Source of the DNA: Halohasta litorea
GTDB taxonomy: Archaea > Halobacteriota > Halobacteria > Halobacteriales > Haloferacaceae
Direction: 5' to 3'
DNA: 64,000 bases
Assembly (NCBI RefSeq): GCF_024494645.1
Contig: NZ_JANHDJ010000006.1
Location: forward strand, 1 to 64,000
Shown here: positions 7,710 through 15,050 of the stretch, piece after piece
How positions within the stretch are numbered: position 1 is the first letter of the stretch
How the letters are laid out: each line of letters begins with the position of its first letter
The notes under the pieces: generated by a model
The model's input: the letters and a program-made list of their open reading frames with translations, nothing else
Databases searched by the model: none
Told to the model about the DNA's origin: nothing
Program-made: the position numbers and the translations under genes

Positions 7710-7815
7710 CCACTCCGGTTTTCCAGTGTTCTTCCCCCCTGCCCCACACCGTTTTTCCAGTGTTTTTCGTGCCACCACTTCCCGAGACCCCCCACACCGT
7801 TTTTCCAGTGTTCTT
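7710..7815 (+). repeat. T-rich 25-bp repeat, three copies (possible terminator)
   Basis: Copies at 7710-7733, 7743-7767 and 7791-7815 follow CCCACACCGTTTTTCCAGTG plus TTTTT or TTCTT. The last two start 48 bp apart, exactly as at 17113 and 17161. They lie immediately after a stop codon and have two T-tracts each, which suits transcription termination on the + strand. Confidence 0.6.
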
Positions 7816-7879
7816 GTAACGCCAGTCCGTGGGCTACTCCGCGAGATGTAGCGGCCCCACTCGGCGGTAAACGAACCCG

Positions 7880-7915
7880 CAGAGAGTTTCTATTCCCCGA
7901 TTTGGACAGAGGATT
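7880..7915 (+). promoter_or_regulatory. Palindromic promoter module 9
   Basis: CGCAGAGAG, TTTCTA at 7887, TTCCCCGATTTGGACAGAGG. It lies 36 nt before the ATG at 7923. Confidence 0.7.
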
Positions 7916-7922
7916 CGAGACA

Positions 7923-8579
7923 ATGTCACAGTCAACAGTTAGCCCAGTTAGCCAGCACAACCGCGAGACCATCGACGATCCGATCGAGAAGCTCACCGAG
8001 ATCGCTCACACTATGCCCGAGCTCGTCGACGCGAATCCGGTCATCCGCTTCAGTGGGTTGCCGGCGAGCCGCGACGCCGTGTACGAACAGGACGTGACGT
8101 ACCGGAAGAAGGACGATATCTTCTTTGCCGGCTCGGTTTCGCTCCCCAGCGACGATGGGCGATTCATGAATGAACGGCTCATAACCAAAACCCCGTACAA
8201 GACGAGAGATGCGTTCAACGCGATCCCCGAACTCACAGCGCACGCCCGATTCGATGGTGGCCGGTGGCACTTCGAGGCGGGCGCTACCGAGAGCTGTCTC
8301 CAGCACTTCCTCGATTGGGGCCACGATGTCGCGGGACACCTCCAGACATTCCTCAAGCACATCGACATCCCCGCGGCGGAGACCGCAGCCGAGCCCGTAG
8401 GTGAACAGTCCGGCGGTGGAGCAGTCACCCCCTACGTCGAGACGGGGGCCTGTCCCGCAAGCGGCTGTAGCTTCCACTCTGACGAGTTCAAGCAGCTCCG
8501 CGGCCATATCGGCGGGAAGGTCGCCGGAGGCGACGACTCTCACAAGCACCTGAAAGTGCGGATCGACGACTACCGCTGA
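7923..8579 (+). CDS. Protein with C-terminal C2H2-type zinc finger (218 aa)
   Basis: The C-terminal ~43 residues carry CPASGCSF...LRGH...H with Cys177, Cys182, His195 and His207/209, and end IDDYR. The same C-terminal unit makes up most of the 85-aa protein at 14414. The N-terminal ~165 residues are not recognised. A DNA- or RNA-contacting role is inferred from the finger alone. It is followed by the gene at 8625 without a new module, so the two may be one operon. Confidence 0.7.
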   Translation: MSQSTVSPVSQHNRETIDDPIEKLTEIAHTMPELVDANPVIRFSGLPASRDAVYEQDVTYRKKDDIFFAGSVSLPSDDGRFMNERLITKTPYKTRDAFNAIPELTAHARFDGGRWHFEAGATESCLQHFLDWGHDVAGHLQTFLKHIDIPAAETAAEPVGEQSGGGAVTPYVETGACPASGCSFHSDEFKQLRGHIGGKVAGGDDSHKHLKVRIDDYR

Positions 8580-8624
8580 CTGTTCCGAGCTCGCCGCGAA
8601 ACCCACAGCAGAGACTCCACACCC

Positions 8625-9200
8625 ATGTCCACCACCGCATACAACGTCCGAATCGAAGACGAGACCTACACCGTTTCCGAAAACAGCGAACTCGACGCGA
8701 GGTATCTCGCAGCCTCGCGCCACAAGGCCAGCGACGACGGCCCCGAAGTCGGGATCGGCGTCGAGGAGTTCGCCCAGCACGCGACCGTCGTTGATGACTC
8801 CGTCGAGGCGTTCTCGTTCGACTCGCCGCGCGTCACCCGTGAGGACCTCCCCGCAGAACTCCAAACCACAGGCGATGCCGAGGGATCCTTCGGCGGCGTC
8901 GACGTCCGCTCCGTCCACACCGAGTACGGCGGTGTGTTCTACGGCATTCTGGTCCGCCCCGAGGATGTCCCCGCCGTCGTCGCCGCGATCGACGTCGAGG
9001 ACCGCGACCGTCACGAGGTTCCCGCCCACGCCCCGCGGACGCCGATCTTCACCCACACCGCCGCGTTCGCGTCGAAACTCGACATGCGAGACGCCGCCAC
9101 CGGACTGGTCCTCACGCAGATCAACTTCGGCTCAGTCCCGAAGACGATCCCCTTCCTCGATCTCCGCCCCAACGCAACCTCGTTGTGGTCGATGGCCTAG
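8625..9200 (+). CDS. Hypothetical protein (191 aa)
   Basis: Not recognised. Acidic, soluble and mixed alpha/beta, with a segment rich in beta-branched residues near residues 105-125 (GGVFYGILVRPEDVPAVVAAI). The ATG lies 45 nt after the zinc-finger gene, so co-transcription is likely. R90 copy 9 starts 24 nt after the stop codon, the tightest spacing seen. Confidence 0.65.
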   Translation: MSTTAYNVRIEDETYTVSENSELDARYLAASRHKASDDGPEVGIGVEEFAQHATVVDDSVEAFSFDSPRVTREDLPAELQTTGDAEGSFGGVDVRSVHTEYGGVFYGILVRPEDVPAVVAAIDVEDRDRHEVPAHAPRTPIFTHTAAFASKLDMRDAATGLVLTQINFGSVPKTIPFLDLRPNATSLWSMA

Positions 9201-9223
9201 CCGACCTTCTCGTCTTTTCAGCG

Positions 9224-9315
9224 CCCCTCCCACCGAGGCCGGAGCCGCTCGCTCACCGCTAATCGCTCGCGCCTCCCCCTCCCTCGCTCTCCACACCGCC
9301 CGCTCGGGCTGCGCC
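9224..9315. repeat. R90 intergenic repeat, copy 9
   Basis: Ninety-two bp, close to copies 4 and 7 in its middle part. Confidence 0.85.
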
Positions 9316-9409
9316 AAGACGTAGATGTTTGCCGGGGCCGGCGCGTGCGTCGCCAGCAGGCTGGCGACCCACTCGCCGGGTATGTCTGCTTCGCGCCAGC
9401 GCCCGGTCT

Positions 9410-9531
9410 TCCCGAACACCCCTAAAGGCCATGCAACCGCCCTTCCGGTGCAGTAGCGCCGGCTTGCGGTTGCCCCACTGGGGCCGCTCGCTTCGCTCGC
9501 GGCAAGACCATTAGGGGCGTTCGGGGTACGG
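9410..9531. repeat. Long imperfect inverted repeat
   Basis: CCCGAACACCCCTAA near 9411 is matched in reverse by ATTAGGGGCGTTCGGG near 9510-9526, with GCAACCGC/GCGGTTGC as an inner arm. Together they can form a ~115-nt hairpin just before the gene at 9540. It could be a structured leader or a trace of a small mobile element. Confidence 0.5.
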
Positions 9532-9539
9532 GAGCGCGT

Positions 9540-9749
9540 ATGGCGCGAAGCGCAGGCGGTCGAACCCTCGTGCGTGGTACCGAGAAAGCAACCAACGCCT
9601 CCGAACACCTCGAGCACCTCATCGAGTGCCGCGAGATGAGCTGTTCCGCGGTCGAGACCATCGACGAAGACGAGGCAAAGCAGGTCGCCGAGACGCTCCG
9701 CGAAGCAGCGGATATGATCGAAGCGGGCGCGGACTCGATGCGGTACTGA
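9540..9749 (+). CDS. Small helical protein (69 aa)
   Basis: Not recognised. The C-terminal two thirds look helical (DEDEAKQVAETLREAADMIEAG) with two cysteines near residues 30 and 35. A TATA-like CATTAG lies about 30 nt upstream, next to the inverted repeat. R90 copy 10 follows 53 nt after the stop codon. Confidence 0.55.
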   Translation: MARSAGGRTLVRGTEKATNASEHLEHLIECREMSCSAVETIDEDEAKQVAETLREAADMIEAGADSMRY

Positions 9750-9801
9750 TCGAGTCCGTCCCTTTCGCTTTCGCTCGCTGCTACCGTTACGCTCCGCTCC
9801 G

Positions 9802-9889
9802 CCCCTCCCGCCGAGGCCGGAGACCGACGGACATAGTTGCGTCGGCCTCCCCCTCCCTCGCTCTCCACACCGCTCGCTCGGGCTGCGCC
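9802..9889. repeat. R90 intergenic repeat, copy 10
   Basis: Contains the CCGACG-GACATAGTTG-CGTCGG internal hairpin of copy 3, but with an intact CTCCACACCG block. Confidence 0.85.
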
Positions 9890-9903
9890 TGACCGCGACC
9901 ACC

Positions 9904-9936
9904 AGCCGTTTTTACCTCCCGAGTCAGGTGGAGGAT
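9904..9936 (+). promoter_or_regulatory. Palindromic promoter module 10
   Basis: TTTTTA at 9909, ACCT-CCCGAGTC-AGGT arms, GGAGG. It lies 31 nt before the ATG at 9940. Confidence 0.7.
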
Positions 9937-9939
9937 CAG

Positions 9940-10101
9940 ATGGACGAGACCAACACCCCCGACTACAGTCATCCGCCAGACGGACCAAACGACATCACCC
10001 CTGCCGACGAGGTCTACCGGCTCGGTGAGGAAGTGGTGATCGTCCACGGACCAGGTAGCGAGACCCGCGTCGACGCTGACGACTTCTACGACGAGACCTA
10101 A
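9940..10101 (+). CDS. Acidic micro-protein (53 aa)
   Basis: Not recognised. Pro/Asp-rich N-terminus followed by a short beta-like segment (RLGEEVVIVHGPGSETRVD). The start is supported by module 10. It is the last gene before the 2.2-kb structured non-coding region. Confidence 0.55.
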   Translation: MDETNTPDYSHPPDGPNDITPADEVYRLGEEVVIVHGPGSETRVDADDFYDET

Positions 10102-10120
10102 GAGCCCACCTCGAAAGCCC

Positions 10121-10222
10121 CTCGCCCTGTCGCGGCCGCTCGACGGCATATCCGTGCCTCTCCACACCGTTCGGCTCGGATAGGGGCCGGTCGAGGCGAC
10201 CACGTGAACGCGACAGGGCGAG
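10121..10222. repeat. K-type hairpin 1
   Basis: Perfect 14-bp arms CTCGCCCTGTCGCG (10121-10134) and CGCGACAGGGCGAG (10209-10222), then CTCGAC/GTCGAG and ATCCG/CGGAT, closing on CCTCTCCACACCG. Confidence 0.75.
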
Positions 10223-10534
10223 CCCCTTTCAGTCCCACCAGTACCGCGAGCCACCAGCACGCGCGTTCCTCGCACGCGACAGCTGGATCCAGAGCGACAC
10301 GACGATCGGAGATAGTCGGCCACTCTCACCGCGCCGCACGTGGGTGATTTAGGCGCACGTCGTTTATAGCGGCTGATTTCCGGGACGCTGCTCTACGCGC
10401 GGTGGGTTACTGACCCCGCACGCCTCCGGCGAATCGCGTTGCTTTCGCCGGACGCGCACGGCTCAGTACCCACCCCCCGAGAGCCGATGTTCACTGCGAC
10501 CACCGCAGTCGAGAACTGCGCGGCCCCGACCCGA

Positions 10535-10597
10535 CTGACGTCGCCGGACCCTACCCGCGAGCGCAAGCCGCTCGCGGGTCCCTTCCACCGACCTCAG
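10535..10597. repeat. H-type nested stem-loop 1
   Basis: Core GCCGGACCCTACCC and GGGTCCCTTCC around an 11-bp hairpin (10553-10579). Outer helix CTGACGTC/GACCTCAG with one mismatch. Confidence 0.7.
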
Positions 10598-10739
10598 CCG
10601 CGTCGCGACACCGCTCGTCACTCGCCTGCGGCGGCCTTTGTTCACATCGGGTCGTGCTACGACCAGGTTTCCTCACTTCCTCGATTTCTGCGCTGGCGCG
10701 TGCAGTAGCGCGCGCCGCGCACTCGCCGCCCTGCCTACT

Positions 10740-10811
10740 CGACCCACCGGCATCCGGCGGACCCTACCCGCCCCTCCGGGCGGGTCCCTTCCGCCGCATC
10801 CCGGCGCGTCG
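10740..10811. repeat. H-type nested stem-loop 2
   Basis: Core hairpin ACCCGCCC-CTCC-GGGCGGGT (10766-10785). Outer helices GGCGG/CCGCC, CCGG/CCGG and CGAC/GTCG. Confidence 0.7.
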
Positions 10812-10924
10812 ACTGGCAGTGCCGCCGAGTCGAAACGGTTCCGGGAACGCGCCCTGGCTTGCCGCCCCCACCGAACCGCTTGCTCGCTGCGCGCTCGCAT
10901 TCCGCGTCGTCGGAACGGCTCGCC

Positions 10925-11005
10925 GAGCCGGGCCGGGCCGAATCCGGCAGACAACTCCCCGCGCAAACCGCGCGCGGGTCCCGTCTGCCGCAATTCGACC
11001 GGCTC
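10925..11005. repeat. H-type nested stem-loop 3 (divergent core)
   Basis: CGGCAGAC/GTCTGCCG (10945-10952 and 10983-10990) encloses a CCCGCGC/GCGCGGG hairpin; farther out are CGAAT/ATTCG and GAGCCGG/CCGGCTC. Confidence 0.65.
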
Positions 11006-11198
11006 GGCGGCCGTTCTCGCCGTCGGTCGTACTCGCTGGCCACTCTCCGAACCGCGAGCGGCACTGAGCCGGGTCACGATTTCTCACAGAAATCGACCGG
11101 CTCAGCGACCACGCTCGCGCTGGAGAGTGCCCGCTCGCAGCCGACGGCTCGCGCGGAATCCCGACCATATCCGCCCGATTCATCTGCGTTCACTCCAC

Positions 11199-11272
11199 CG
11201 CGCACGGCTCACGATCTCGACGGACCCTACCCGCCTTCGGCGGGTCCCTTCCGACGACATCGACCGTGCGCG
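11199..11272. repeat. H-type nested stem-loop 4
   Basis: Core ACCCGCC-TTC-GGCGGGT (11229-11245). Outer helix CGCGCACGG/CCGTGCGCG, with CGAT/ATCG inside it. Confidence 0.75.
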
Positions 11273-11425
11273 CCGGGTTCACGTTGTTCATCGAGCGCAT
11301 CTGACGGGTGACGCGGTTCGACGGCGGCGGCTGCCAGGCCACGTACCGGGAACCGCTCCGGCGGTGGGGGCCGACCGCCGGAGTCCGCGGAAACAGCACA
11401 ATTTTCTTAGCACTTAACCGCTCGC

Positions 11426-11471
11426 GGTTCTGCGCCGGGCCTCTCCACACCGCTCGGCCCGCCACAGAACC
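11426..11471. repeat. K-type hairpin 2
   Basis: GGTTCTG...CCGGGCC and GGCCCG...CAGAACC arms around CTCTCCACACCGCT. Confidence 0.7.
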
Positions 11472-11529
11472 CAGTGGCGGTCGCGCTATCACACAGGCGC
11501 GACCACCACTGCTCCGGCAAGCTGCGGGC

Positions 11530-11607
11530 GCTGTCGCGGACGATTCCTGCCGGACTCCTTCCCGCTCTTCGAGCGGGTCCCTTCCGATTGAAATCGCCCG
11601 CGACAGC
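11530..11607. repeat. H-type nested stem-loop 5
   Basis: Core CCCGCTC-TTC-GAGCGGG (11561-11577). Outer helix GCTGTCGCG/CGCGACAGC. Confidence 0.75.
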
Positions 11608-11713
11608 ACTCCTCGCCGTGCCGGAAGGACCGGATAAGTGCTAACCACACCCCCCACTTGTCGGCGGTCAACCGGGCGGGTTGGGGAGACCACTTGTCGG
11701 TTCGTTCAGGCGC

Positions 11714-11803
11714 GTGCCCTCGTTGATATCGGTCGGATCACGCCGGACCCTACCCGCCTTCGGCGGGTCCCTTCCACCGTCTCCGACCGATTCAACGGGG
11801 CAC
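11714..11803. repeat. H-type nested stem-loop 6
   Basis: Core ACCCGCC-TTC-GGCGGGT (11752-11768). Long outer helix ATCGGTCGGA/TCCGACCGAT continued by CGTTGA/TCAACG and GTGCC/GGCAC. Confidence 0.8.
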
Positions 11804-11830
11804 CCACCTGTACGCTTCCAACTTGTGGCG

Positions 11831-11918
11831 GTGATGTGGTCCTCGATACCGCCGGACCCTACCCGCTCGGATCCGGTAGGTCCTCGCGGGTCCCTTCCAG
11901 CGGTATCGGCCACTTCAC
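11831..11918. repeat. H-type nested stem-loop 7
   Basis: Core ACCCGC/GCGGGT with a longer loop. Outer helix CGATACCGC/GCGGTATCG continued by GTGG/CCAC and GTG/CAC. Confidence 0.75.
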
Positions 11919-11926
11919 CGGCCAAT

Positions 11927-11986
11927 CCCTCACGGTTCTGTCCGGGCCTCTCCACACCGCTCGGCCCGACCAGAACACAGCGAGGG
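11927..11986. repeat. K-type hairpin 3
   Basis: CCCTC/GAGGG and GGTTCTG...CCGGGCC paired with GGCCCG...CAGAAC around CTCTCCACACCGCT. Confidence 0.75.
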
Positions 11987-12025
11987 TCGCGCCGACCGCT
12001 AGCGCGACCCCCGCTGTTCCGACAG

Positions 12026-12120
12026 CTGCGGGCGCAGGCACACCCGATTCCTTCCGGACCCTTCCCGCTCTCCGAGCGGGACCCTTCCCTCGGAATCGAC
12101 CGTGCCTGAGCTCCTCGCAG
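12026..12120. repeat. H-type nested stem-loop 8
   Basis: Core CCCGCTC-TCC-GAGCGGG (12064-12080). Outer helices GATTCC/GGAATC, CAGGCAC/GTGCCTG and CTGCG/CGCAG. Confidence 0.75.
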
Positions 12121-12256
12121 TGCCGGACGCCGCCCGGTTGCTTCCAACTGTTGAGGGGTGTTGAAAATCATAGTGAGGATGAACCCAGTAGGGGTCGTGC
12201 CGGCTGTCGGCGGCGGTTGTGTGAGTTTTGTTCCACACAGGCTGCTCGCTGATTCG

Positions 12257-12295
12257 CCAGAGAGTTTTTATCACCCAGTCGGGGTGATGGGGTTC
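12257..12295 (+). promoter_or_regulatory. Palindromic promoter module 11
   Basis: CAGAGAG, TTTTTA at 12265, then TCACCC-AGTC-GGGGTGA. The ATG at 12331 is 66 nt from the first T, so a leader of about 40 nt is expected. Confidence 0.7.
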
Positions 12296-12330
12296 TCGAA
12301 AGGCCTCATTGGGTTTGGAGTTGAATACAA

Positions 12331-13545
12331 ATGCGTAACATCGACATCGGCGAGACGGGCGCGTACGGCATCTCAGACAACGACGTGAACATGCAGGGCG
12401 TGTGGTCGAATGAGGAGACTGGCCGACAGTCGTTCGGCGGGACGGGCGGGATCACGGTCGGCGCGGACGTGATGACGGTCGCGCTCGGTGACGCGAACGA
12501 GGCGGCGGGCGGGCTGAAGACGACTGACATGGGCATCGAAGGGCAGGTCAGTCGGCGTGAGTCGCGGCGTGCGCCTCGGGGCTTCGATGACCCGGAGATG
12601 GACCGTGAATCGTACACGTTAGCGGTCGAAGAGCGGATCGAAGGCGAAGCCGAGGCGGACCGGAAATCGACGCACCTCGCAGAGCGGTTCGAGCGCGTGC
12701 GCCAGCAGGCGGCCGAGAAGGGCGAGGACATCCCGGACCGGGCCGAGCGATGTCGGGCCGAGGTCACGGCTGACACGCACTACGCGCGGACGACGAGCGA
12801 CGAGACACCGGAGGTCGAGACGAACGAGAACCCGTGGGGCGACCTCGAGCAATCGCAGGTTGCGGAGGCGAACACGTCGGCTCAGCGGCTGGCTGACCAC
12901 TTCGGGCACGAAACGTACATGGGACGCGCGTCGTTCGCCCGGTGTCTCGCCGTTCGACTCGCGGCTGGCCAGCACATCACGAACGCGACCATCGGGCTCA
13001 AAGAGAGCGTCGAGCAGTTCCCGGACGTGAAGCAGTCGATTGCCTCTATCGATCCCTTCCAGCAGTACCAGACGACGATCGAGGCGACGGTTGACGTGCT
13101 CTGGTCCCCGCGTGGAACGGGCCAGCGGCAGGTCGGGCTGCTCTCGGACGAAAACGACGACACGGTGAAGGTGGTCATCTGGCAGAAGTCGGGTCGCAAG
13201 CCGACGCTCAAGGAGGGCGACCAGGTGCGTATCGAGCGCGGCAAGGTCAACGCCTACCAGCGGAACGGTGAGTGGGAAACGTCGATTGCGGTGGACGCGG
13301 AAGCCGAAATCGTCCATCTCGCACACGGGGATGGGCCGGGCACCCGTCGCAAGATGTCCAGTGAAGCGCCCTCGCCGCCCGCGTGGGACATGGACGCGAA
13401 GAACCACCAGTGGCTGATGGAGATGAACGCAGACGGGTCGAAAGCCGGCGAGCACGACATCTCGGCCGAGCGGATCGAAGCGACGAACGACTGGCTGATG
13501 GGCCGAATCTCCGACGAGGAGTTCGACGCGGGTCGCGAGGAGTAA
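12331..13545 (+). CDS. OB-fold (RPA-like) ssDNA-binding protein (404 aa)
   Basis: Residues about 248-330 fit an OB fold as in archaeal RPA/SSB: VDVLWSPRGTGQRQVGLLSD, VKVVIWQKSG, LKEGDQVRIERGKVNAYQRN, then a final strand. The N-terminal ~90 residues are Gly-rich and unrecognised; 90-190 is charged and probably helical; the C-terminus (350-404) is acidic. A role in binding single-stranded DNA during replication or repair of the element is inferred. It directly follows the structured non-coding region. A T-run at 13563-13570 is a likely terminator. Confidence 0.7.
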   Translation: MRNIDIGETGAYGISDNDVNMQGVWSNEETGRQSFGGTGGITVGADVMTVALGDANEAAGGLKTTDMGIEGQVSRRESRRAPRGFDDPEMDRESYTLAVEERIEGEAEADRKSTHLAERFERVRQQAAEKGEDIPDRAERCRAEVTADTHYARTTSDETPEVETNENPWGDLEQSQVAEANTSAQRLADHFGHETYMGRASFARCLAVRLAAGQHITNATIGLKESVEQFPDVKQSIASIDPFQQYQTTIEATVDVLWSPRGTGQRQVGLLSDENDDTVKVVIWQKSGRKPTLKEGDQVRIERGKVNAYQRNGEWETSIAVDAEAEIVHLAHGDGPGTRRKMSSEAPSPPAWDMDAKNHQWLMEMNADGSKAGEHDISAERIEATNDWLMGRISDEEFDAGREE

Positions 13546-13562
13546 CACCGGGCCATCGTCGT

Positions 13563-13625
13563 CTTTTTTTGCCAAGGTGCGAGCGCACTGAATCCCGAAC
13601 GGAGGCGGCCGCTCCCTCCGTTCGG
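13563..13625 (+). terminator. T-run and hairpin after the RPA-like gene
   Basis: A TTTTTTT tract begins 18 nt after the stop codon. A CCGAACGGAGG/CCTCCGTTCGG hairpin lies at 13595-13625. Poly-T tracts terminate transcription in haloarchaea. Confidence 0.55.
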
Positions 13626-13754
13626 TCACGATCCGGACAGCGACGGGGCGATGCGTCCCCTTCGGGGACACGTTCCACCGTGCCTGCCTGCGGTAGCGGG
13701 CGGGCGCGGTCCCCGCTCCGAAACGGCGACTACGTCAGTCCCGGAAAACGGCGC

Positions 13755-13790
13755 GCAGAGGGTTTGTATCCCTCGATTGGGGTAGAAGGA
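13755..13790 (+). promoter_or_regulatory. Palindromic promoter module 12
   Basis: CAGAGGG, TTTGTA at 13763, TCCCTCGATTGGGGTAGAAGG. It lies 31 nt before the ATG at 13794. Confidence 0.75.
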
Positions 13791-13793
13791 AAC

Positions 13794-14417
13794 ATGAATG
13801 CTCACTCCCCCACTCTTGATCGAATCGACTTCGAGGCGATCACGCCGGACCGGCTGGTCGGTGTCGTCGAGTACGACATCTTCGATCAGCTCGTCGACTT
13901 CGAGCATCGTGGCTGTCGGTGCAAGGTCGACCGACTGCTGTCGTATCTCGGAGCCGCCATCGAGAACCGCGCCATCGTCAACGGCGAGACGTCCGAGCCC
14001 GGACCGATGTCCGAACTCGAAGCCGTCAACGTCGCGACCGCCGCGCTCTCCGGCCGCTTCCCGACGTGGTTCGGCGACCCTGACGAGCTCGCCGACCTCA
14101 ACATGGCGACCTCCGACCGACACCTCTCAGAGGCCGACATCCGCGAGGACTACTGGCAAGACGAGTTCGTCGGCACCGAGATCGACACCACCGACTGGAC
14201 CAGCATCAAGCAGGTGATCGTCCCGCTCACCGCGATCGCACTCGAGGGCGTCGACGCCCAGAAGGTGGCCGACGAGCAGTTCGGAACCGACTCTGCCCAG
14301 GAAGCGATCCGTCGCACCGTGATGAAGGAGGCGTTCCAGCACAGCCTCTCCGATGACGAGATCGACGAGGCCGTCCAAGACGCCAAGCGAACGCTCCAGA
14401 ACCAGTACGGCCGATGA
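13794..14417 (+). CDS. Hypothetical helical protein (207 aa)
   Basis: Not recognised. Mostly helical and acidic, with HRGCRCKVDRLLSYLG near residue 41 and a C-terminal segment (DEIDEAVQDAKRTLQNQYGR) that looks like an exposed helix. The start is set by module 12. Its stop overlaps the next ATG (ATGA), so it is translationally coupled to the zinc-finger gene at 14414. Confidence 0.65.
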   Translation: MNAHSPTLDRIDFEAITPDRLVGVVEYDIFDQLVDFEHRGCRCKVDRLLSYLGAAIENRAIVNGETSEPGPMSELEAVNVATAALSGRFPTWFGDPDELADLNMATSDRHLSEADIREDYWQDEFVGTEIDTTDWTSIKQVIVPLTAIALEGVDAQKVADEQFGTDSAQEAIRRTVMKEAFQHSLSDDEIDEAVQDAKRTLQNQYGR

Positions 14418-14671
14418 GCGAGTTCACCGACGAGACGATCAGCGTGCCCGGCCTTGGCGACGTGCCGAGCCCGTCCGAGCTCGCCGAGCGCAACCGCTCG
14501 AAGTACGAGACCGACCACGTCGGCGTTCCAGACGGCTGTCCCGTCGAAGGCTGTACAGCGAACGGCTTCCACACGTTCGCCCAGCTTCGCGGCCACTTCG
14601 GCAGCGCAGGCGACCGCGCTCACCGCGCTTACGACCTCTCTATCGACGACTACCGCGAGGAGGCCGAGTGA
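14414..14671 (+). CDS. C2H2-type zinc-finger protein (85 aa)
   Basis: Cys42, Cys47, His61 and His70 in CPVEGC...LRGHFG...H form a C2H2-like finger, and the protein ends with an IDDYREEAE tail. The same unit is the C-terminus of the protein at 7923. It overlaps the upstream gene by 4 nt. It is a candidate DNA-binding partner of the protein at 13794. Confidence 0.7.
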   Translation: MSEFTDETISVPGLGDVPSPSELAERNRSKYETDHVGVPDGCPVEGCTANGFHTFAQLRGHFGSAGDRAHRAYDLSIDDYREEAE

Positions 14672-14706
14672 ATCGACGCCTGCCCGCCTGTATGAACTCG
14701 CTCCAG

Positions 14707-14740
14707 AGCGAGTTTTTACCCACCGAGGGGGGTAGAGTGA
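14707..14740 (+). promoter_or_regulatory. Palindromic promoter module 13
   Basis: GAGCGAG, TTTTTA at 14713, ACCC-ACCGAGG-GGGT, AGAGTG. It lies 36 nt before the ATG at 14749. Confidence 0.75.
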
Positions 14741-14748
14741 ATTCTGAT

Positions 14749-15048
14749 ATGGGATGGACCAAACCACCGAAAGAGACGACCGAAGCATACACAGGCCCGA
14801 TGGACACTCCAACCGACACCAGCGTCGAGCCGATCGGCGAGCGCACAGACGAGCCCCGGTCGACGTTCCGGCCCGTGTACACCGCGTTCGACGAGGACCT
14901 CGAAGTCGAAATCGTCGAGCGTGTTCCGGCCGCCAAGAGCCCACACCAGTACGGCCACGTCGTCATCGACCGGCCCGACTGGGACACCACGCGGAAGGCA
15001 CTCACGCAGAACGTCCGGGTCGACGTCGTCGACGCGACGGAGGAGTGA
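14749..15048 (+). CDS. Hypothetical acidic protein (99 aa)
   Basis: Not recognised. The N-terminal ~45 residues are Thr/Pro/Glu-rich and probably disordered; the rest (VYTAFDEDLEVEIVERVPAA) looks beta-rich. The start is set by module 13. The next small membrane-protein gene begins 2 nt after its stop. Confidence 0.6.
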   Translation: MGWTKPPKETTEAYTGPMDTPTDTSVEPIGERTDEPRSTFRPVYTAFDEDLEVEIVERVPAAKSPHQYGHVVIDRPDWDTTRKALTQNVRVDVVDATEE

Positions 15049-15050
15049 CC

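Larger units (their letters stand above)
10102..12255. other. 2.15-kb non-coding region packed with nested stem-loops
   Basis: No open frame here looks like a protein: the long ones are Arg/Pro/Ser-rich translations of GC-rich palindromes on several strands. The DNA instead holds eight nested stem-loops (listed separately), three hairpins with a shared CTCTCCACACCG loop, and further palindromes such as CTCCGGCGGT/ACCGCCGGAG at 11356-11382. It could encode a long structured RNA, a row of small RNAs, or a replication or partition locus. Confidence 0.7.

Noticed and set aside
7710-7815. CRISPR-like array (25-bp repeats with ~23-bp spacers)
   Set aside because: Only two or three copies per locus, uneven spacing at one of them, no dyad symmetry of a CRISPR repeat and no cas genes.
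596-9889. Integron cassette array with attC sites (R90 as attC)
   Set aside because: Cassette-like order is suggestive, but R90 lacks the RYYYAAC/GTTRRRY core sites and its two ends are not complementary to each other. No integrase is seen.
9132-9902. 256-codon minus-strand frame across R90 copies 9 and 10
   Set aside because: It spans two intergenic repeats and lies antisense to a supported gene at 9540. Composition is Arg-rich.
10439-12252. Several open frames of 100-260 codons in the 10.4-12.3 kb region
   Set aside because: They are Arg/Pro/Ser/Ala-rich, occur on both strands over the same palindromic repeats, lack promoters at the right distance and do not resemble haloarchaeal proteins, which are acidic.
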